A DNA stretch of 64,000 nt from Balaenoptera acutorostrata (GCF_949987535.1 NC_080081.1:64005603-64069602); one strand, 5' to 3'; positions 23,672 to 36,029 are shown, numbered from the stretch's first letter. Translations and numbers: made by a program. The notes: generated by a model from the sequence alone, not told the origin.

Positions 23672-25879
23672 AAGTGGGACCAGCCCTAGGGAGCTGGATT
23701 GGGAGATAGGAACAGCCAGCCTCAGATGTAGCTGTCTTTATGGCGGGCCAGAATTTCCATGGTCAGGGGAGTGCATGTAAGTACAGGGTATGAGGCCCAT
23801 CTTCACAGGTGTATTTGTTGTTTTTTCCAGCATATGGGAAGTCATCCCCAGTAAATTACGCATTTAAGAGACGGAGACTGTACCCTACCATAGGGCCGTA
23901 TTATAGAGTAACAGAGGTCTCTCTGCCACTCGTTTTCAGTTTGTCTGGAAAAGTCGAATATCTCAAAAACAAAAGCTGAAACTTGGAAGGGATACTTGGA
24001 GGTGGTCGGACATAGCCTTGATTTTCATAGGCCAGTGGAGATAGAACTGCCTTCCGTTTCAGCAGGGTAAGCATTCCTTGCACTTTGGGATGGTCCCAAA
24101 CGTTTCTCCCACACGCCCTGGAATACTAGCCTGCTTGCAGCTTTGGTTACTCTAAGAGACCGTGAACATCTCAACTTTTTGGAATAAGGTAGAAGTTTCC
24201 ATCTCTCTTTGCTGCCTTAAAAGTAAATGTTTAAGTTATATTTTTAATATTTTTCTCTAGTCCAAGTTTTGTACGCTTGTCAGTCCTAATAAGTTGGAGT
24301 GCATGCCGACGTGAGAGGCCAGCGGGAACAGATTCACTGAATGTAGGAGAGAAGACGGTGTTATATGCTGCTGTGGCTGAACTCTGTTACTTAGCCGTCT
24401 CCAAGGAAATGTTAAAGCATCGGGAAACCCTAATGTTACGTGAGGAGAAAGGGAAGGACAGAAATGATCTCAGGATCCACTTAGGCTGAAATCATCCCCC
24501 AGTCAGCGCCCTGATTAAAGAGCCTCCAGGTCAAACTGGAATTCAGATCACATCTTCAACTGTAGACAAGTTTTGCAATAAAGTTATTCCCCTTTATTTT
24601 ATGAAAATACACATTTAAAAGTATTTTAGGAAGAGTATTTCTATTTGTTATTTTTTTCCCCCAAGACAGCATAAGTAATGCCAGTTTTTGGAGGGTAGAG
24701 GAAGGGGTACCCTCTGGGAGATAATCCCAGGCCTACCTTAGACATTCCAAATACAGTAATGACCCTTGTATGTGAGGTGCCCTGATAATCACACATGAAA
24801 TGTCATATTTGTCTCTCCAAAAGGAACACAAAAATAGATTTGTATAACTGCAAGCTTTAGAACTATATTCTAATTAAAGGATTAAAAAAGAAATCAAATT
24901 TAAAAGGAAAAACTAATTTCCTATTTAATAATGGAGAAAATTTATGTTATTTCTGATTAGAGACTTGTAGCTTTTTCATAAGCCCACAAGAAACACCTCT
25001 TGTTTGAAAAGTAGAAGTTTAAAGTATGTGGCAAAGGAAGAATTACTATAGACCTAAATGACTTTTCAATGACCCTAAAAAAAAATAAAACTTTTTTCCT
25101 CTTTTACCTGAGGGCATGCGGTTAGTCTCAGAAGAAGAATGTAAGCAAGTGTTTTGTTCTTTGTCAACACTGTTTGCTTGTATGTATGTTTGTGTTTAGA
25201 AATAGACCTCGTGGGCTGAAAGCTTCCCTACTTTCAGAAGAGCTTTTTCACCAGGGAGGAACCTGCATTAACTTGGCCAGACATAGGGAACCTGGAGGAT
25301 TCAAGTGCTGACTTTAGACAACTTCTGAATCATTCAGCTCAGCTTCTTGGAAGATTTGTCATTTACTGAGTAGTCTCCTGCAGGCTGTCAGCCGTTAGGG
25401 AGTCTCTGAGTTTTCCAGCACAGAGCGTATTTAACATTTTCCACACAAATCCTGAATCTGGCTTTGTCTTTATGAAACGTTTTTGGAGGGAACCCGACTG
25501 ACCTTTCTCAGATGGCCACTCACTGGATCTGCTCCCCTTGCTATCTGAGCACATTCTGAAGTGGATGGACTTAATCAGTTGCCAGTTGGTATAACTGGGC
25601 TGTTTCCAGAGCCTGATCTTGTCATGCTGGTAATTGTTCCAAAAGGCCCCTGGACGTTTATAAGTCAGAACTCATGACTCCCACATATTTATCCTCCAGG
25701 GCAGAAAAAAATTCATAAAAGGAAAGTAAGAAATGTTCATGATTTTTTTTCCACTTCAATTGCGGAATAGGGGCTGCATGGGTATCCCCCATATCCTCTG
25801 AGCTTTAACCATGATCTTAAGAAACAAACAAACATCAATGTTCTTGAAAGCCTGGCTATAATAAAACACACCTAAAACT
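23672..25879. other. Unclassified intron 1 sequence
   Basis: No gene or confident repeat. The 70-codon open frame at 24277-24489 has no recognisable domain. Confidence 0.4.
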
Positions 25880-26100
25880 AGATTTATGCTATTTATGAGC
25901 TCTGTGTCCTTGGACAAATTGCTTGCTCATTGTAAAGCCTCAATTTCCTCATCTCTGCAATGGAGAGAACAGTACCGGTCTTACGGGGTTGTTGTCTGTT
26001 GGTTTGAATTACACATACGCTCTCTCTTGCACCCCAAGCTCTTAGCCCCCCTGGCCTGGGACAGAGCAGGCATTCAGTAAACATTTGCTAAAAGAATAAA
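25880..26100 (+). mobile_element. MIR SINE
   Basis: 'CTCTGTGTCCTTGGACAAATTGC', 'CTCAATTTCCTCATCTCTGCAATGG' and 'GCAGGCATTCAGTAAACATTTG' are in MIR order. Confidence 0.75.
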
Positions 26101-26204
26101 TGGTTCACATTCTGTTTCTCCCTGCAGCCTTTGTCTTTGCTCATGCTGTCCTTTTTCTTCCCTTTCCATTTCCATCAACTTTAGTTTCCACGAAGCTAAG
26201 CCAT

Positions 26205-26330
26205 TTGTATGTATCACAAAGTGAATTCCAGTGTTCTTTTTTCTATTTCTGCCTTTATTTTACTATTTACTCTTACTACGTATTTATTGGAACACCCACT
26301 AAAATACTTAGCGATATTGAGGTTGCACAA
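26205..26330. repeat. Local direct duplication, copy A
   Basis: Shares TTGTATGTATCA, GAATTCC.GTGTTCTT, TCTATTTCTGCCTTTATTT, ACTATTTACTCTTA and GGTT.CACAA in the same order and spacing with 27208-27348. Not a repeat family I recognise. Confidence 0.8.
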
Positions 26331-26354
26331 CTTCTCTTTCTTTGAGTGCGCATG

Positions 26355-26580
26355 ACTTTGTGTCTGCCTGGACCCCTACCCACTCTTTCCCACGTTCTCT
26401 GCTTGGCAAATGCCTACTTATCTTTTAAACGCAGTACAAGTGTCACCTCCTCCAGGAAGCCTTCCTTCTGGGCCTCTCCCCCTGTTAGTGTGCAAGTTAG
26501 TGGTACCTCTTTGACCACCTACACATTTCATCGTGGTTATTCAGTTCATTGTCATTTTTATATGAGTATGTATTGGACAC
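26355..26580 (+). mobile_element. L2 LINE fragment
   Basis: 'CACGTTCTCTGCTTGGCAAATGCC' followed by 'AGTGTCACCTCCTCCAGGAAGCCTTCC' is L2 ORF2-end sequence. Confidence 0.65.
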
Positions 26581-27207
26581 CCAGTACATGCCAGTAGCTG
26601 GGGAGGATCCAGGCACGTTCTCCCCGGGTGGCCCCTGTTAGCTCCTCATTGGTGGGCTCGTTGGCCTGAAGCTTTAGAACCCAACCTTGCCTGGTGCCTC
26701 TGAAAGCAAGCATGCCACCTAGGCCTTCCAGCCTTTTCGTTCAGAGGTCCTTTATATTTGTTTTTAAAATATCTTTGAAAGTGCCTTTCTGTTCTAGGTA
26801 TGACTGTTCGCTAAAGTGGAGTGAGCTCGCTGGTGAAAGGGTCCGATCTGCTCTGAGCCTATTTCCTTACCTGCCTCTGGAACTGCTAGAATCCAGGCTG
26901 GCTGAGGGCTTCCCAGCCAGAGCTGATTTCCCTGCGAGGGCCTGAAGTCCTCACAACATTTGGCAAGACTCTCTTCCATCGTCAGTTGCTCATTTAACTT
27001 CAGTTCTGACCATCTAATTCTTCACTTACACATTTTTCTCCCAGTGTTTTTTTTTTTTTTTCAGTAACTTTTTTTATTAGAGCAGTAGTACGTACCCAGT
27101 GTAGAAATTTTAGTAATGCAGAAAAATATACAGAAGAAAAGAATTTGTCCGTCATCCTGCCACTGAAAAATAACGATTTTGGAAATATTTTTTCCAGGCT
27201 TTTTGTG

Positions 27208-27348
27208 TTGTATGTATCATAGAATGAATTCCCGTGTTCTTAAATTTTTTCTCATTTTTCTATTTCTGCCTTTATTTCACTATTTACTCTTAACTTCTTA
27301 TTTGCGGGAACACTGACTAAAACATTCAGGGACACTGAGGTTACACAA
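27208..27348. repeat. Local direct duplication, copy B
   Basis: Second copy of the segment at 26205-26330, about 1 kb downstream and in direct orientation. It has roughly 15 extra bases near 27241-27255 and scattered substitutions. Identity is roughly 80% by eye. Confidence 0.8.
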
Positions 27349-27621
27349 GAGTACTATCTGGTTCTGTTTACTATAGTTCTACATAGAATTAGAGAAAGAT
27401 GGTTAGACTGATTTAATGGGGAGCTAGGGGGCTGAAACTTTTTTCTTTAAATTTTGATAAAGACAGAAACTCAGACAGTGACATGAATAAAGCTGACAAA
27501 GAATCTGTAGGTCATACTTTGAGCACTGAATAGGCTTGTTATGAGTTTACTTATAACAAATATACCAAATAAGAAGTATTGCTTCACAGAGTAGGCAGTA
27601 CATACTTGGAATGGATTATCT

Positions 27622-30215
27622 CTTTTTTTTTTTTTAACATCTTTATTGGAGTATAATTGCTTTACAATGTTGTGTTAGTTTCTGCTGTATAACAAAGTGA
27701 ATCAGCTATACATATACATATATCCCCATATCTCCTCCCTCTTGCGTCTCCCTCCCACCCTCCCTATCCCACCCCTCTAGGTGGTCACAAAGCACTGAAC
27801 TGATCTCCTTGTGCTATGCGGCTGCTTCCCACTAGCTATCTGTTTTACATTTGGTAGTGTATATATGTCAATGCTACTCTCTCACTTCGTCGCAGCTTAC
27901 CCTTCCCCCTCCCCGTGTCCTCAAGTCCATTCCATATGTCTGTGTCTTTATTCCTGGCCTGCCCCTACGTTCATCAGAACCATATTTTTTTTTTAGATTC
28001 CATATATATGTGTTAGCATACGGTATTTGTTTTTCTCTTTCTGACTTACTTCACTCTGTATGACAGTCTCTAGGTCCATCCACCTCACTACAAATAACTC
28101 AATTTCATTTCTTTTTATGGCTGAGTAATATTCCATTGTATATATGTGCCACATCTTCTTTAACCATTCAACTGTCGATGGACACTTAGGTTGCTTCCAT
28201 GTCCTGGCTATTGTAAATACTGCTGCAATGAACATTGCAGTACATGTCTCTTTTTCAATTATGTTTTCTCAGGGTATATACCCAGTAGTGGGATTGCTGT
28301 GTCATATGGTAGTTCTATTTTTAGCTTTTTAAGGAACCTCCATACTGCTCTCCATAGTGGCTGTACCAATTTACATTCCCACCAACAGTGCAGGAGGGTT
28401 CCCTTTTCTCCACACCCTCTCCAGCATTTATTGTTTGTAGATTTTTTGATGATGGCCATTCTGACTGGTGTGAGGTGATACCTCATTGTAGTTTTGATTT
28501 GCATTTCTGTAATGATTAGTGATGTTGAGCATCCTTACATGTGTTTGTTGGCAATCTGTATATCTTCTTTGGAAAAATGTCTATTTAGGTCTTCCACCCA
28601 TTTTTGCACTGCATTGTTTGTTTTTTTGATATTGAGCTGCATGAGCTGCTTGTATATTTTGGAGATTAATCCTTTGTCAGTTGCTTCATTTGCAAATATT
28701 TTCTCCCATTCTGACAGTTGTCTTTTCGTCTTGATTATGGTTTCCTTTGCTGTGCAAAAACTTTTAAGTTTCATTAGGTCCCATTTGTTTATTTTTGTCT
28801 TTATTTCCATTTCTCTAGGAGGTGGGTCAAAAAGGATCTTGCTGTGATTTATGTCATAGAGTGTCCTGCCTATGTTTTCCTCCAAGAGTTTTATAGTGTC
28901 TGGTCTTACATTTAGGTCTTTAATCCATTTTGAGTTTATTTTTGTGCTTGGTGTTAGGGAGTGTTCTAATTTCATTCTTTTACATGTAGCTGTCCAGTTT
29001 TCCCAGCACCACTTATTGAAGAGGCTGTTTTTTCTCCATTTTATATTCTTGCCTCCTTTATCAAAGATAAGGTGACCATATGTGTGTGGGTTTATCTCTG
29101 GGCTTTCTATTCTGTTCCACTGATCTATATTTCTGTTTTTGTTCCAGTACCATACTGTCTTGATAACTGTAGCTTTGTAGTGTAGTCTGAAGTCAGGGAG
29201 CCTGATTCCTCCAGCTCTGTTTTTCTTTCTCAGGATTGCTTTGGCTATTTGGGGTCTTTTGTGTTTCCATACAAATTGTGAAATTTTTTGTTCTAGTTCT
29301 GTGAAAAATGCCATTGGCAGTTTGATAGGGATTGCACTGAATCTGTAGATTGCTTTGGGTAGTATAGTCATTTTCTTCCAATCCAAGAACGTGGTATCCA
29401 TCTGTTTGTATCATATTTAATTTCTTTCATCAGTGTCTTATAGTGTTCTGCATACAGGTCTTTTGTCTCCTTAGGTAGGTTTATTCCTAGGTATTTTATT
29501 CTTTTTGTTGCAGTGGTAAATGGGAGTGTTTCCTTAACTTCTTTTTCAGGTTTTTCGTTGTTAGTGTATAGGAATGCCAGAGATTTCTGTGCATTAATTT
29601 TGTATTCTGCTACGTTACCAAATTCATTGATTAGTTCTAGTAGTTTTCTGGTGGCATCTTTAGGATTCTCTGTGTATAGTATCATGTCATCTGCAAACAG
29701 TGACAGTTTTACTTCTTCTTTTCCAATTTGGATTCCTTTTATTTCTTTTTCTTCTCTGATTGTCATGACTAAAACTTCCAAAACTATGTTGAATAATAGT
29801 GGTGAGAGTGGGCAACCTTGTATTGTTCCTGATATTAGAGGAAATGGTTTCAGTTTTTCACCATTGAGAATGATGTTGGCTGCGGGTTTGTCATAGATGG
29901 ACTTTATTATGTTGAGGTAGGTTCCCTCTCTGCCCACTTTCTAGAGAGTTTTTATCATAAATGGGTGTTGACTTTTGTTGAAAGCTTTTTCTGCATCTGT
30001 TGAGATTATCATATGGTTTTTATCCTTCAGTTTGTTAATATGGTGTATCACATTGATTGATTTGTGTATATTGAAGAATCCTTGCATTCCTGGGGTAAAG
30101 CCCACTTGATCATAGTGTATGATCCTTTTAATATGATGTTGGATATGTTTCCTAGTATTTTATTGAGGATTTTTACATCTATGTTCATCAGTGATATTGG
30201 CCTTGGATTTTCTTG
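27622..30215 (-). mobile_element. L1 (cetartiodactyl family), 5'-truncated
   Basis: Same family as the copy at 2848-6490, on the opposite strand. Starts with the poly(T) and the complement of AATAAAGATGTTA, then 3' UTR, ORF2 C-terminus and reverse transcriptase, and stops inside the reverse-transcriptase region. It corresponds to positions of about 3885-6485 of the first copy. A 288-codon open fragment lies at 28535-29401 and a 189-codon fragment at 29368-29937 with an intact FADD (29686-29697). Frameshifts and stops elsewhere show it is dead. Confidence 0.93.
28259..29937 (-). pseudogene. L1 ORF2 pseudogene (reverse transcriptase, C-terminal region)
   Basis: Largest surviving ORF2 pieces in the window. 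The reverse-transcriptase FADD box and the SPLLFN box are both present; the frame breaks near 29370-29400 and 28535. There is no endonuclease domain because of the 5' truncation. Confidence 0.88.
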
Positions 30216-30336
30216 AAAAGTGGATAAAGACTGAAAATACAATCAGATGCAGGAGGGGTGAAGATAAATTCACAGAACCATAGTGAACATGCGGCCTGGC
30301 TAGGATGTTTTGAAAGCCATTTGAGCTTGAATTTTT

Positions 30337-30954
30337 TAAAAAAAATTTTATTTATTTTTGGCTATATTGGGTCTTTGTTTCTGCGCGAGGGCTTTCTCTA
30401 GTTGCGGTGAGTGGGGGCCACTCTTTTTTTTTTTTTTTTTTTAAAGAAATTCACGTTCTTTTATTTATTTATTTATTTATTTATGACTGTGTTGAGTCTT
30501 CGTTTCTGTGTGAGGGCTTTCTCTAGTTGTGGCAAGTGGGGACCACTCTTCATCGCGGTGCGCGGGCCTCTCACCATCGCGGCCTCTCTTGTTGCGGAGC
30601 ACAGGCTCCAGACGCGCAGGCTCAGTAATTGTGGCTCACGGGCCCAGTTGCTCCACGGCATGTGGGATCTTCCCAGACCAGGGCTCGAACCCGTGTCCCC
30701 TGCATTGGCAGGCAGATTCTCAACCACTGCGCCACCAGGGAAGCCCGGGGCCACTCTTTATCGCGGTGCGTGGGCCTCTCACTATTGTGGCCTCTCTTAT
30801 TGTGGAGCACAGGCTCCAGACGCGCAGGCTCAGTAGTTGTGGCTCACAGGCCCAGTTGCTCTGCGGCATGTGGGATCTTCCCATACCGGGGCTCGAATCC
30901 GTGTCCCCTGCATTGGCAGGCAGATTCTCAACCACTGTGCCACCAGGGAAGCCC
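30337..30954 (-). mobile_element. Long CHR-type SINE, outer copy of a nested pair
   Basis: A tRNA-derived SINE of about 300 bp on the - strand, split by another copy. It is bounded by a perfect 15-bp target-site duplication TGAGCTTGAATTTTT at 30322-30336 and 30955-30969. The 5' (tRNA-like) end is at the right, reading GGGCTTCCCTGGTGGCAC on the - strand. The two halves are about 30337-30413 and 30760-30954. Confidence 0.93.
30427..30746 (-). mobile_element. Long CHR-type SINE, inner copy
   Basis: Inserted into the outer SINE with a 13-bp target-site duplication GGGGCCACTCTTT (30414-30426 and 30747-30759). Read on its own strand its 3' end is (ATAA)n, then a 16-base unique piece (30443-30458), then a pure A tail of about 19 that overlaps the duplication. 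The unique piece ends in TTTCTTT. Confidence 0.93.
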
Positions 30955-30969
30955 TGAGCTTGAATTTTT

Positions 30970-31834
30970 GAAGACAAGCATGGTTTTCTGCAAACGACCT
31001 TGGTGTGTTTGCCATAAATAGGATGACAGTTTGAACAGACCATGGGTCTACCTCAGTATGGTAATTACTCTTTCTTTAGTGTGGGGCCAATGCATCCTGA
31101 TTGTGTATTAGAAAACGTGACTGATGCTTTTTCGGGACTTCCTTAGCAGTGCCCCCTGTTGGGGGCAGGGTGGCGGGGTGGTGGAGAGCCCCGGGACCTC
31201 TGGAATAGGGCATTGCAGCACCAGGAGGTCCAGGGTTTCTGCCTCTCTCAGTGTTAACTTCCTTGTCTCAAATCAGCTTCTTCCGGTTCCTGTAAAACAG
31301 GCTGCATACACCCTGCACCCAAGCCCCAAGCCTCCTGGTGTCTGCTGGGAGAAGCTACCCTTCTTCTCTTAGTTCTTTGTTTACGGTTTTCAAGACAGGC
31401 TTCTGCTCGGCCCCTGAGATCACTTGTAACCCTAGCCTCTACCCACTATGAGCTGTAGCCAGGAAGGGGCGAGCTCCACTACCATTACAGGTGGGAGAGA
31501 GCGACGGCGAGGGCGCTGAGCGTAGGGAGTGCTTTGTCCGGAGGAAGGAAAAGGTGCAGGGCGGACAGCACAAGAGCCGACCACTGCCCTCCCTCGCCAG
31601 TGAGACCCGCTCCGGCCAGGAGCCTCAGCCACATGTCACCCAGCCTGTCTCAGTCAAGCATTCTCAGTTTCTTGTTAATTGGTAGTCTTTGAATGGCATA
31701 GAGATATGGCAGAGGTTTATTGTATGGAGAATTGGGTTTGGCTATAACTTATACCCTCCTTCCTTCGCCAAGGTTTATATAATTTTTAGGAAACCCGTCT
31801 CCTAGGCCCGTATCTTCCATCTCTTATACCATTG
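30970..31834. other. Unclassified intron 1 sequence, locally GC-rich
   Basis: The segment 31480-31640 is CpG-containing and purine-rich, but has no exon-like signals I trust. Confidence 0.4.
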
Positions 31835-32040
31835 TAATACACTCTGATGATATTGCATGTTACTGTATATGACCCTCACAGTGACCATGGGAAGTAGTCA
31901 ACACAAGCTTTATTATCACCATTTTACAAGACTCGGAGAAGTCAAATAATCTGCCCAACACTCAACAGGAATTAAGTGGCAAAGACTGTCAGCTCTCCTG
32001 AGTCCTCCAGGGCCCCTGCTGTGTGTGCAAGGCCACTCTG
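31835..32040 (-). mobile_element. MIR SINE, degraded
   Basis: 'TATTATCACCATTTTACAAGACTCGGAGAAGTCAAATAATCTGCCCAA' region follows the reverse-complement MIR core. Confidence 0.6.
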
Positions 32041-33814
32041 CTGGCTGATGATGGTCCTCGCCACTGTGGGAGAGGTGGGAGGACCAGGAAGGCTGGGTGT
32101 CCCCTGTTGTCAGTTTGATGACCAGGAACCAGGCACACCTCGTCTCCATGAGCCGGTGCTGTTGTTATTGGACATCCCAGTCAGGTCTATCCTTTCTGCC
32201 TCACCAGAATTTTCCTGCTTCCCGGATAGTTCAAGGCCTTGGCTCCATCTCTGTATGTTGCTGTTCTTTGTGGCTTTGAGTTGGCTACAGACTTGAAGTT
32301 CTGCATCAGTTTCTTCTTCAGTGCACAAGCCATTCCTAGAAATGTGGCCATTGATAGGTCAGCCCTAAAAGAATGGAGATTTTATCTTCTATGGTCTTGG
32401 CAAAGGCCATTTTCTTCAAAACTTCAAAATGAAAAGATATTCTTAGAGGAACCCGGTACTTGGAAATTCTATTTCTATTGCATGCCACTCTCTAGCTTTT
32501 CTTGGTTTGCCTCCTGTAGTGTTTGAGGAAGCTGAGAGCTTCAAAGCCAGGAAAGTGACCCAGATCTCTTTGATGGCAGTACTAACATCTTGGGAAAGGA
32601 AGGCATATAGTTATTACTGAAATTAGCATTCCTGGAAGCATCAAGTAACTTGGAAATTATGCTGATTTGTCTCGCATGCATCATATTTGTGTCCTAGCAA
32701 AGCGTTCCCAAGGAGGTATCTCTGGCAATCAGGCAGAAGGGAACCAGTGAGTCTGAATATATTCTAATGGCTGAAGTCTAAAGAAAATGAACTGGGACCT
32801 GTTTAGGGCATATTGCACGAGCATGAGAGTGATAATCTCTCTCTCTTTTTTTTTTTTCTTTTGGATCTTCATAAGAAACCTGAATAGCCTTGATATGGTA
32901 TCTAAAAATAAAATGAGTGGTGCTTTGATGTCTGTTCTTTCTTCTCCGTGTAACAGGGGGGATGTGTTTCTCAGAGCTTATCTGCTATGTGCCAAAAATC
33001 AGACAGGGTCACGAACAAATGCCCATTGCTTCCAAGTCATAAGAACACTTGGCAAAAAGGTGGCTCTCTCTCTCTCTCCTGTCTCGTGTCTTTGAACTTT
33101 AAACGATATGAAGAAACTTGTCTTAACCAAGAGAGGGATAAGAACGAGCTGCCAAGTTTAAAAACTAGTTGATAAATAACTTCATATCAAGTGTACAACA
33201 CCCCATACTGTATACTCTGCAGATGAAAAATAATGTTCCATTTTGGCTTGTACAATACTTCACGAATAACTTTTCAAACATACTGAATGTTTAAGTCTAT
33301 GCATTGATAATGTGCTGTGCACTCTAATTTTTAAGCATTAAGATGTCATAGATAATTGGGGGCAGAGGATATATGCAGCTGTGCATAGGGTATTGTAATC
33401 GCTAAGATCAGTTTCCTTTTTTTTCCATTGGTCAAACTTGACTTTATCTGTTTTTATCACCAGATGTTTCTTGTATCCCACAACAAATTTCTCTCATCCT
33501 TCTTTTATCTATTTTTTGATCCTGTCTTTTTCTCTTTCTCACTTTCCTTAGCTCCCCCTCCTTCTCTTTCTTCTGCTGCACCCTTGACAGTGGGGGGGTA
33601 CGGGCTGGATTGGAGTGGGGCAACTGATTAGAAAGAAGGCTCTGAGGAGGACAGGACAGGAGGGGGACAGATGAGTTTGAGATGTTTGTGTCACAGGAGG
33701 ACAGTTATACCAAGATAATGATTGTGCTTCACAGCCACAGTTTTGTTTCCTGAGTTAAGAAGGAAGGATGGGACTTCAGATTAAGAGATTCTCTAAAGTG
33801 TCATAGTTTAAAAT
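32041..33814. other. Unclassified intron 1 sequence
   Basis: Contains a CT-rich run near 32840-32860 and 33065-33080; otherwise nothing recognised. Confidence 0.4.
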
Positions 33815-34075
33815 GTTTGTTGCCTGATTTAAATCTTGGCTCTGTGTATAGCTGAATAGCTCTGTGACCTTGGACAGGTTTCCTAACTTTCAGCAAATTT
33901 ATCATCTACAAAACTGGGAGTTAAAATGGTACCTACCTCATAGAGATATTACAAGGATTATACGAGGATTATATATACATATAATCTGATGAATATATAT
34001 ATATATACACCTCATATATATATAATGTCTGGTATACAGTAAATGCTGCATACATATTAGCTTTTATTTGTTATT
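33815..34075 (+). mobile_element. MIR SINE with internal AT microsatellite
   Basis: MIR words 'GCTCTGTGACCTTGGACAGG', 'GGTACCTACCTCATAGAGATATTACAAGGATTA' and 'GTCTGGTATACAGTAAATGCTGC' in order. A TATATA-rich tract at about 33970-34024 splits the 3' part. Confidence 0.8.
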
Positions 34076-34781
34076 TTACATTCACTGGACACAGTTGTCT
34101 CTTTGTCATTGGTATATTTTCTTTAAAGTTCAAATGTCAGGAAAGTAGCAATCAGAGTTTCCTTTTTGTTGAGGTATTTAGATCGGGATGGTAAACAGAT
34201 GGAAGATTTGCTGCTAGAGTTCATGGTGACCAGTGGGACATAAAATTGGATCTTTATAGAGAAGGCAGAGACCATAAGAAAACTGTGTGGAATTGGTTAG
34301 ACATAAACTCAAGAGGCAGGGCTTGAGATAATTGGAAGTTTAAGATATTATTGAATCTGAAATGCCCAAAGAGACTGAGTACCTGCTTCTGATTTGTCGG
34401 AATTTTTTCTGTTTTTGTAAAATACTCTTTTAGCCAGCATGGCTTATGTCATCTCTTATGTAAGAGAAAACAGTCAAAAAAAGAAAGTGTAAAGCTTACT
34501 CTTTAAAAAATAAAATGTGAAGTCTTATTTTATTCAGCATGGTTTTAAAAGAAGGTGTTTCACATGAGTAAATTTTCCATATAAATGAAGTTTGGCTCAT
34601 TAAATATAAAAACTTGCTTTTATCATTTCTTACTGAGCTTGTTCTAAAAATCAAACAACACATTAATGTAACATTTATCGAGCATATTCCATGTGCCAGA
34701 AACTGCTGGGTACTTTACTATATGTTATCTTAATTTTTGCACGTAAAATGCTTTGTGTTCTGGCTTCTTGAAAAGAATATA

Positions 34782-35278
34782 CAAGCATAATTTTATTGCG
34801 CTTTGCTTTATTGCACTTCACAGATACTGCATGTTTTTACAAATTGACAGATTGTGGCAACTCTGCATTGGGTAAGTCTACTGGCGACATTTTTCCAACA
34901 GCATTTGTTCACTTCATGTCTCTGTGTCACATTTGGTAATTCTTAGAATATTTCAAACTTTTTCATTATGACTGTATTTGTTATATGTTGATCAGTGATC
35001 TTTGATGTTGTTACTATTGCAAGATTACGACTCACTGAAAGATCAAATGATAGCATTTTTTAACAAAATTTTTAAATTAAGATGTACTTTTTTTTAGGCA
35101 TAATGCTATTACACACTTAACAGACTACCGTATAGTATAAACATAACTTTTATGTGCACTGGGAAACCAAAAAATTCTTGTGACTCACTTTATTGCGATA
35201 TTAGCTTTATTGTGATATTCACTTTATTGCAGTGGTCTAGAACTGAACCCACAATATCTCCGAGGTGTTCCCATACTG
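34782..35278 (+). mobile_element. Tigger1-type DNA transposon, internally deleted
   Basis: The left end has 'TTTTATTGCGCTTTGCTTTATTGC' and 'TTTTTCCAACAGCATTTG'; the right end has 'CACTTTATTGCAGTGGTCTAGAACTGAACCC' and 'ATATCTCCGAGGTGTTCCCATACTG'. These are the two ends of Tigger1 with the transposase removed. A TA precedes the left end, as expected for this superfamily. Confidence 0.9.
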
Positions 35279-35424
35279 GTCCTAATTTAGTCTGCTCTTG
35301 GAAAGCTAATTGTTAGGCCCTTTGGTAGTTCTGTGCTTGGAATTCTTGACTTTTATATTTTGATCTTAATATTCCCAGCGTATTCTTAATGTTTCCACAT
35401 AGTTAAGAGCAAGGACACTGGTTC

Positions 35425-35640
35425 TTAATTGAGTGCTTATTGCATGTTCTAGCCACTTTCACATTTATTTAAGCCTAACAAAAACCTGTAAAGTAATTAT
35501 TATGCCCATTTTGTAAATGAAATAAGTGAGGCATGAGAGGTTGAATATCTTGCCCAAGGTCACACTACTGAGTAAGAAGAGGAGCTGTGAATGGATTATG
35601 GATCTGACTTCAGACCTTGTGTTCTTTCTATGCTGACATG
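35425..35640 (-). mobile_element. MIR SINE
   Basis: 'CCATTTTGTAAATGAAATAAGTGAGGCATGAGAGG' then 'CTTGCCCAAGGTCACACTACTGAGTAAG' is a near-complete reverse-complement MIR. Confidence 0.85.
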
Positions 35641-36029
35641 ATCAAAGAAATAGGTATCAGTTAAAAATAGGTTTATAGAAGAAAACCCTTCTTTACAGTC
35701 CCAATCCTGCTTTTCTGATTCTTTCCCATTATTCTAAAAGCAGATTTTTTTGACTTCCCTAATTAATTTAGCTATCCTTCAGCTGTGCTGATGATGCAGG
35801 TAAAAGTTAGGAAAACGATGGAGCTTCCAAGCTTAGTGGGTGAGGAGCTAGCCCATGGGATAACCCAGGATTTTCCAAACTTACATGAAAAATTTTAAAC
35901 TCTCTATCTTTGACAGAGCCTTTAGCTTATAGTCAAAAGTAATTTTGTGTGCTTAAGGGACACACACACAAAACTATCAACTAAGGGATATATTAGAAGT
36001 ATTATAACAATATGAGTTATTTTTTCATA

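Noticed and set aside
30411..31043. Cluster of 60-140 codon frames on both strands near the nested SINEs
   Set aside because: All lie in tRNA-derived SINE sequence; non-coding.
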